From Candidatus Bathyarchaeota archaeon (GTDB lineage Archaea > Thermoproteota > Bathyarchaeia > Bathyarchaeales > UBA233), in contig JAMDCS010000129.1 in the NCBI GenBank assembly GCA_023488835.1, positions 1-6,340 of the forward strand: a DNA stretch of 6,340 nt. Direction: 5' to 3'. The position numbers and the translations under genes were made by a program. Below the pieces are notes generated by a model that was not told where the DNA came from, did no database searches, and saw only the letters and a program-made list of their open reading frames with translations. Of this stretch, positions 4,884 through 6,340 are shown in pieces. The stretch's first letter is position 1, and the number at the start of each line of letters is the position of its first letter.

Positions 4884-6323
4884 TTATTCTGTGTGGACTC
4901 TGTATAAGTCTACGTCTTCGCGCATGCTTGGTGTCAATTCAAGGAAGTCTCGCACTGAACGTTCGATGTCTTTAGATTGTGTTACGTATCTGCCGACGAT
5001 GAGTATGTCTGCGCCTAGCTCTAGTGCTTCTTTGGCTGTTTCTGGGACGATTCCGCCTGCGACTGCGATAAGGAATTTCTTGTTGGGGAATGCTTGGCGA
5101 ATGAGTTTTATGCGTTCAAGCCCGCAGCTTCTGCCGCTTTCTTGGTCGATGCCTCGGTGCAGGATGACGATGTCTGGAAATTCTTTGATTGATTTCAATT
5201 TGCCGAGGACGTCTTCTACGTTTAGCATGTCGATGACTGCATAGATTCCTAGGCGTCTGCATTCCTGTACCGTTGCATCTAATGTTTCTGGTGGTGCTAG
5301 GCCTGCGGCAACAACTGCGTCTGCGGTGTCTTCGTATGCGATGTCTACTTCAACTTTGCCAACGTCAAGGGTCTTTAGGTCTGCTATGATGAATTTGTCT
5401 TTGGCTATTTGGCGTAGTTCGTTGATTCCTCTTGTGCCGTAGCGTTTGATGAATGGTGTACCAACTTCAAGGATGATTCTGTCGCTTCCCGGAAGTGCCT
5501 CAATGACTTTCTTTGCGCCTTCAAGTGATGGTGCGTCAAGTGCAATTTGAAGGTATGGTGGTCTCCATAGGCGTGGTACGCGGAAGCCCATGATTGGATG
5601 CTTTGAGCGGTCTTTTTCGTAGATTATCTTTTCCAGTGTTGGATACTTCTTTAGTGCGCGTTTTAGCGCCATTTTTGTTGCGCCATAGTTGTACTGGTAT
5701 ATCTTGCGGTAATCAGTTGCTTTTGGGTGAATGAATACGCTGCAGATGATAACCCACTCGTCTAGTTTGTTTGCTGGGATGATTCCTTCTTCGGCTGAGT
5801 CAGCGATGGCTTTTGCGACTGCTGCTTGTGCGGGACCGAAAATTTTGCCTGTGTCCTCCATGTTTTTGAGGGTGACTTTTGGCACTATTAGTGTGTGTGG
5901 TTTTGGCGGCAGGTTAGGTCTGATTACTGCTAAGACTGGTGTGTGGCCGGCTGATAATTGTGTCATGCCATTCGCGAACGCTTGTCCAATGGGTCCGTTT
6001 TTGTCGCCTATCATCAGGTCAATGTGTGCAACTTCATTTCCTTCTCCCAACAAGGATTCTCCGATTAGGTATGTGGGTCCTGAATCTTCCTCAGCATCAT
6101 CAGCTATTGTCGGCATACGGTCCACAATCTCCTTGAAATCGACATTGAACTCCTTTAGCCATGAGTAAAGTGTGTCTCTGTGAATATCCATTTCCTTTGC
6201 TGTTCCGACGACTGTCGGTTTTGTCGGCTTACCCTTAGAACCAACTTCTTTTTTTGCGGCTTCAGTCAACATTTTTATAAGTTCATTTCGTGTTTCTGGC
6301 TTTTTAACGTCTGTTCCCGACAT
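4884..6323 (-). CDS. fae-hps: Bifunctional formaldehyde-activating enzyme / 3-hexulose-6-phosphate synthase with N-terminal HTH-like extension
   Basis: Fae condenses formaldehyde with tetrahydromethanopterin to methylene-H4MPT; Hps interconverts ribulose 5-phosphate plus formaldehyde with 3-hexulose 6-phosphate. In archaea lacking the oxidative pentose phosphate route the fusion supplies pentose phosphates while capturing formaldehyde. The 479 residues comprise an extension (1-80), Fae (about 84-245) and Hps (about 256-470). Fae shows GESLLGEGNEVAHIDL with the catalytic His at 100, PNLPPKPHTL, and FGPAQ (162-166). Hps shows LDAP (D263), EVGTP (286-290), the superfamily motif DLKTLD (D315, K317, D320), HRGID (389-393), AGGI (422-425) and phosphate-binding GR (444-445). 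The extension has TAKEMDIHRDTLYSWLKEF (41-59), resembling Fis-type helix-turn-helix segments, and makes the protein about 85 residues longer than usual fusions of about 390. GAGGT (6335-6331), 7 bases before the ATG, supports this start. Enzyme identity is firm; the role of the extension is unknown. Confidence 0.95.
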   Translation of the reverse strand: MSGTDVKKPETRNELIKMLTEAAKKEVGSKGKPTKPTVVGTAKEMDIHRDTLYSWLKEFNVDFKEIVDRMPTIADDAEEDSGPTYLIGESLLGEGNEVAHIDLMIGDKNGPIGQAFANGMTQLSAGHTPVLAVIRPNLPPKPHTLIVPKVTLKNMEDTGKIFGPAQAAVAKAIADSAEEGIIPANKLDEWVIICSVFIHPKATDYRKIYQYNYGATKMALKRALKKYPTLEKIIYEKDRSKHPIMGFRVPRLWRPPYLQIALDAPSLEGAKKVIEALPGSDRIILEVGTPFIKRYGTRGINELRQIAKDKFIIADLKTLDVGKVEVDIAYEDTADAVVAAGLAPPETLDATVQECRRLGIYAVIDMLNVEDVLGKLKSIKEFPDIVILHRGIDQESGRSCGLERIKLIRQAFPNKKFLIAVAGGIVPETAKEALELGADILIVGRYVTQSKDIERSVRDFLELTPSMREDVDLYRVHTE

Positions 6324-6330
6324 TTAATTT

Positions 6331-6335
6331 ACCTC
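6331..6335 (-). promoter_or_regulatory. Ribosome binding site deciding the long fae-hps start
   Basis: GAGGT on the minus strand, 7 bases before the ATG at 6323. It supports translation of the HTH-like extension rather than a start at internal methionines 46 or 70. The promoter would lie beyond the right edge of the window. Confidence 0.75.
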
Positions 6336-6340
6336 GGTCT

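Noticed and set aside
4891..6168. Plus-strand open frames over fae-hps (4891-5244, 5731-6168, 5939-6136)
   Set aside because: All are antisense to the fully conserved Fae and Hps domains; long antisense frames are expected from this codon usage.

Overview
The window is archaeal, most likely from the Thermoproteota/Bathyarchaeia side of the tree, although the lineage is an inference. It encodes archaeal or eukaryote-type information-processing proteins (RNA polymerase subunit Rpo7, Spt4, aIF2 gamma, ribosomal protein eS6), an Fcf1-like PIN protein, and a fused Fae-Hps enzyme typical of archaea that use tetrahydromethanopterin. TATA-like boxes and GGAG/GAGGT ribosome binding sites lie where archaeal promoters and starts are expected. 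I see no RNA genes, CRISPR arrays, insertion sequences or attachment sites, and no gene-free stretch over 300 bases.

Left part (1-3459), mostly minus strand: reading in the direction of transcription, the order is eS6 - aIF2 gamma - [Nudix hydrolase, opposite strand] - PIN protein - rpo7 - spt4, with spt4 running off the left edge. Apart from the Nudix gene this matches the widespread archaeal translation/transcription cluster. PIN, rpo7 and spt4 are packed with 0 and 15 bases between them and look like one operon. The plus-strand Nudix gene (probable Ap4A hydrolase type) splits that operon from aIF2 gamma, runs divergently from PIN, and converges on aIF2 gamma with only 9 bases between stop codons.

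Right part (3460-6340): a plus-strand 12-helix major facilitator transporter of unknown substrate diverges from eS6. It converges on a minus-strand gene for a bifunctional formaldehyde-activating enzyme / 3-hexulose-6-phosphate synthase. A short hairpin with a T-rich flank separates the two. In archaea this fused enzyme links ribulose-phosphate synthesis to one-carbon metabolism: Hps releases or fixes formaldehyde and Fae transfers formaldehyde to tetrahydromethanopterin.

The most notable observation is that this Fae-Hps carries an extra N-terminal region of about 80 residues that looks like a helix-turn-helix DNA-binding module, with a well-placed ribosome binding site supporting translation of the whole protein. 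Other points are a perfect 10-base tandem repeat at the predicted aIF2 gamma transcription start, an apparent reading-frame break in the spt4 fragment, and near-identical low-complexity tails on Rpo7 and eS6.
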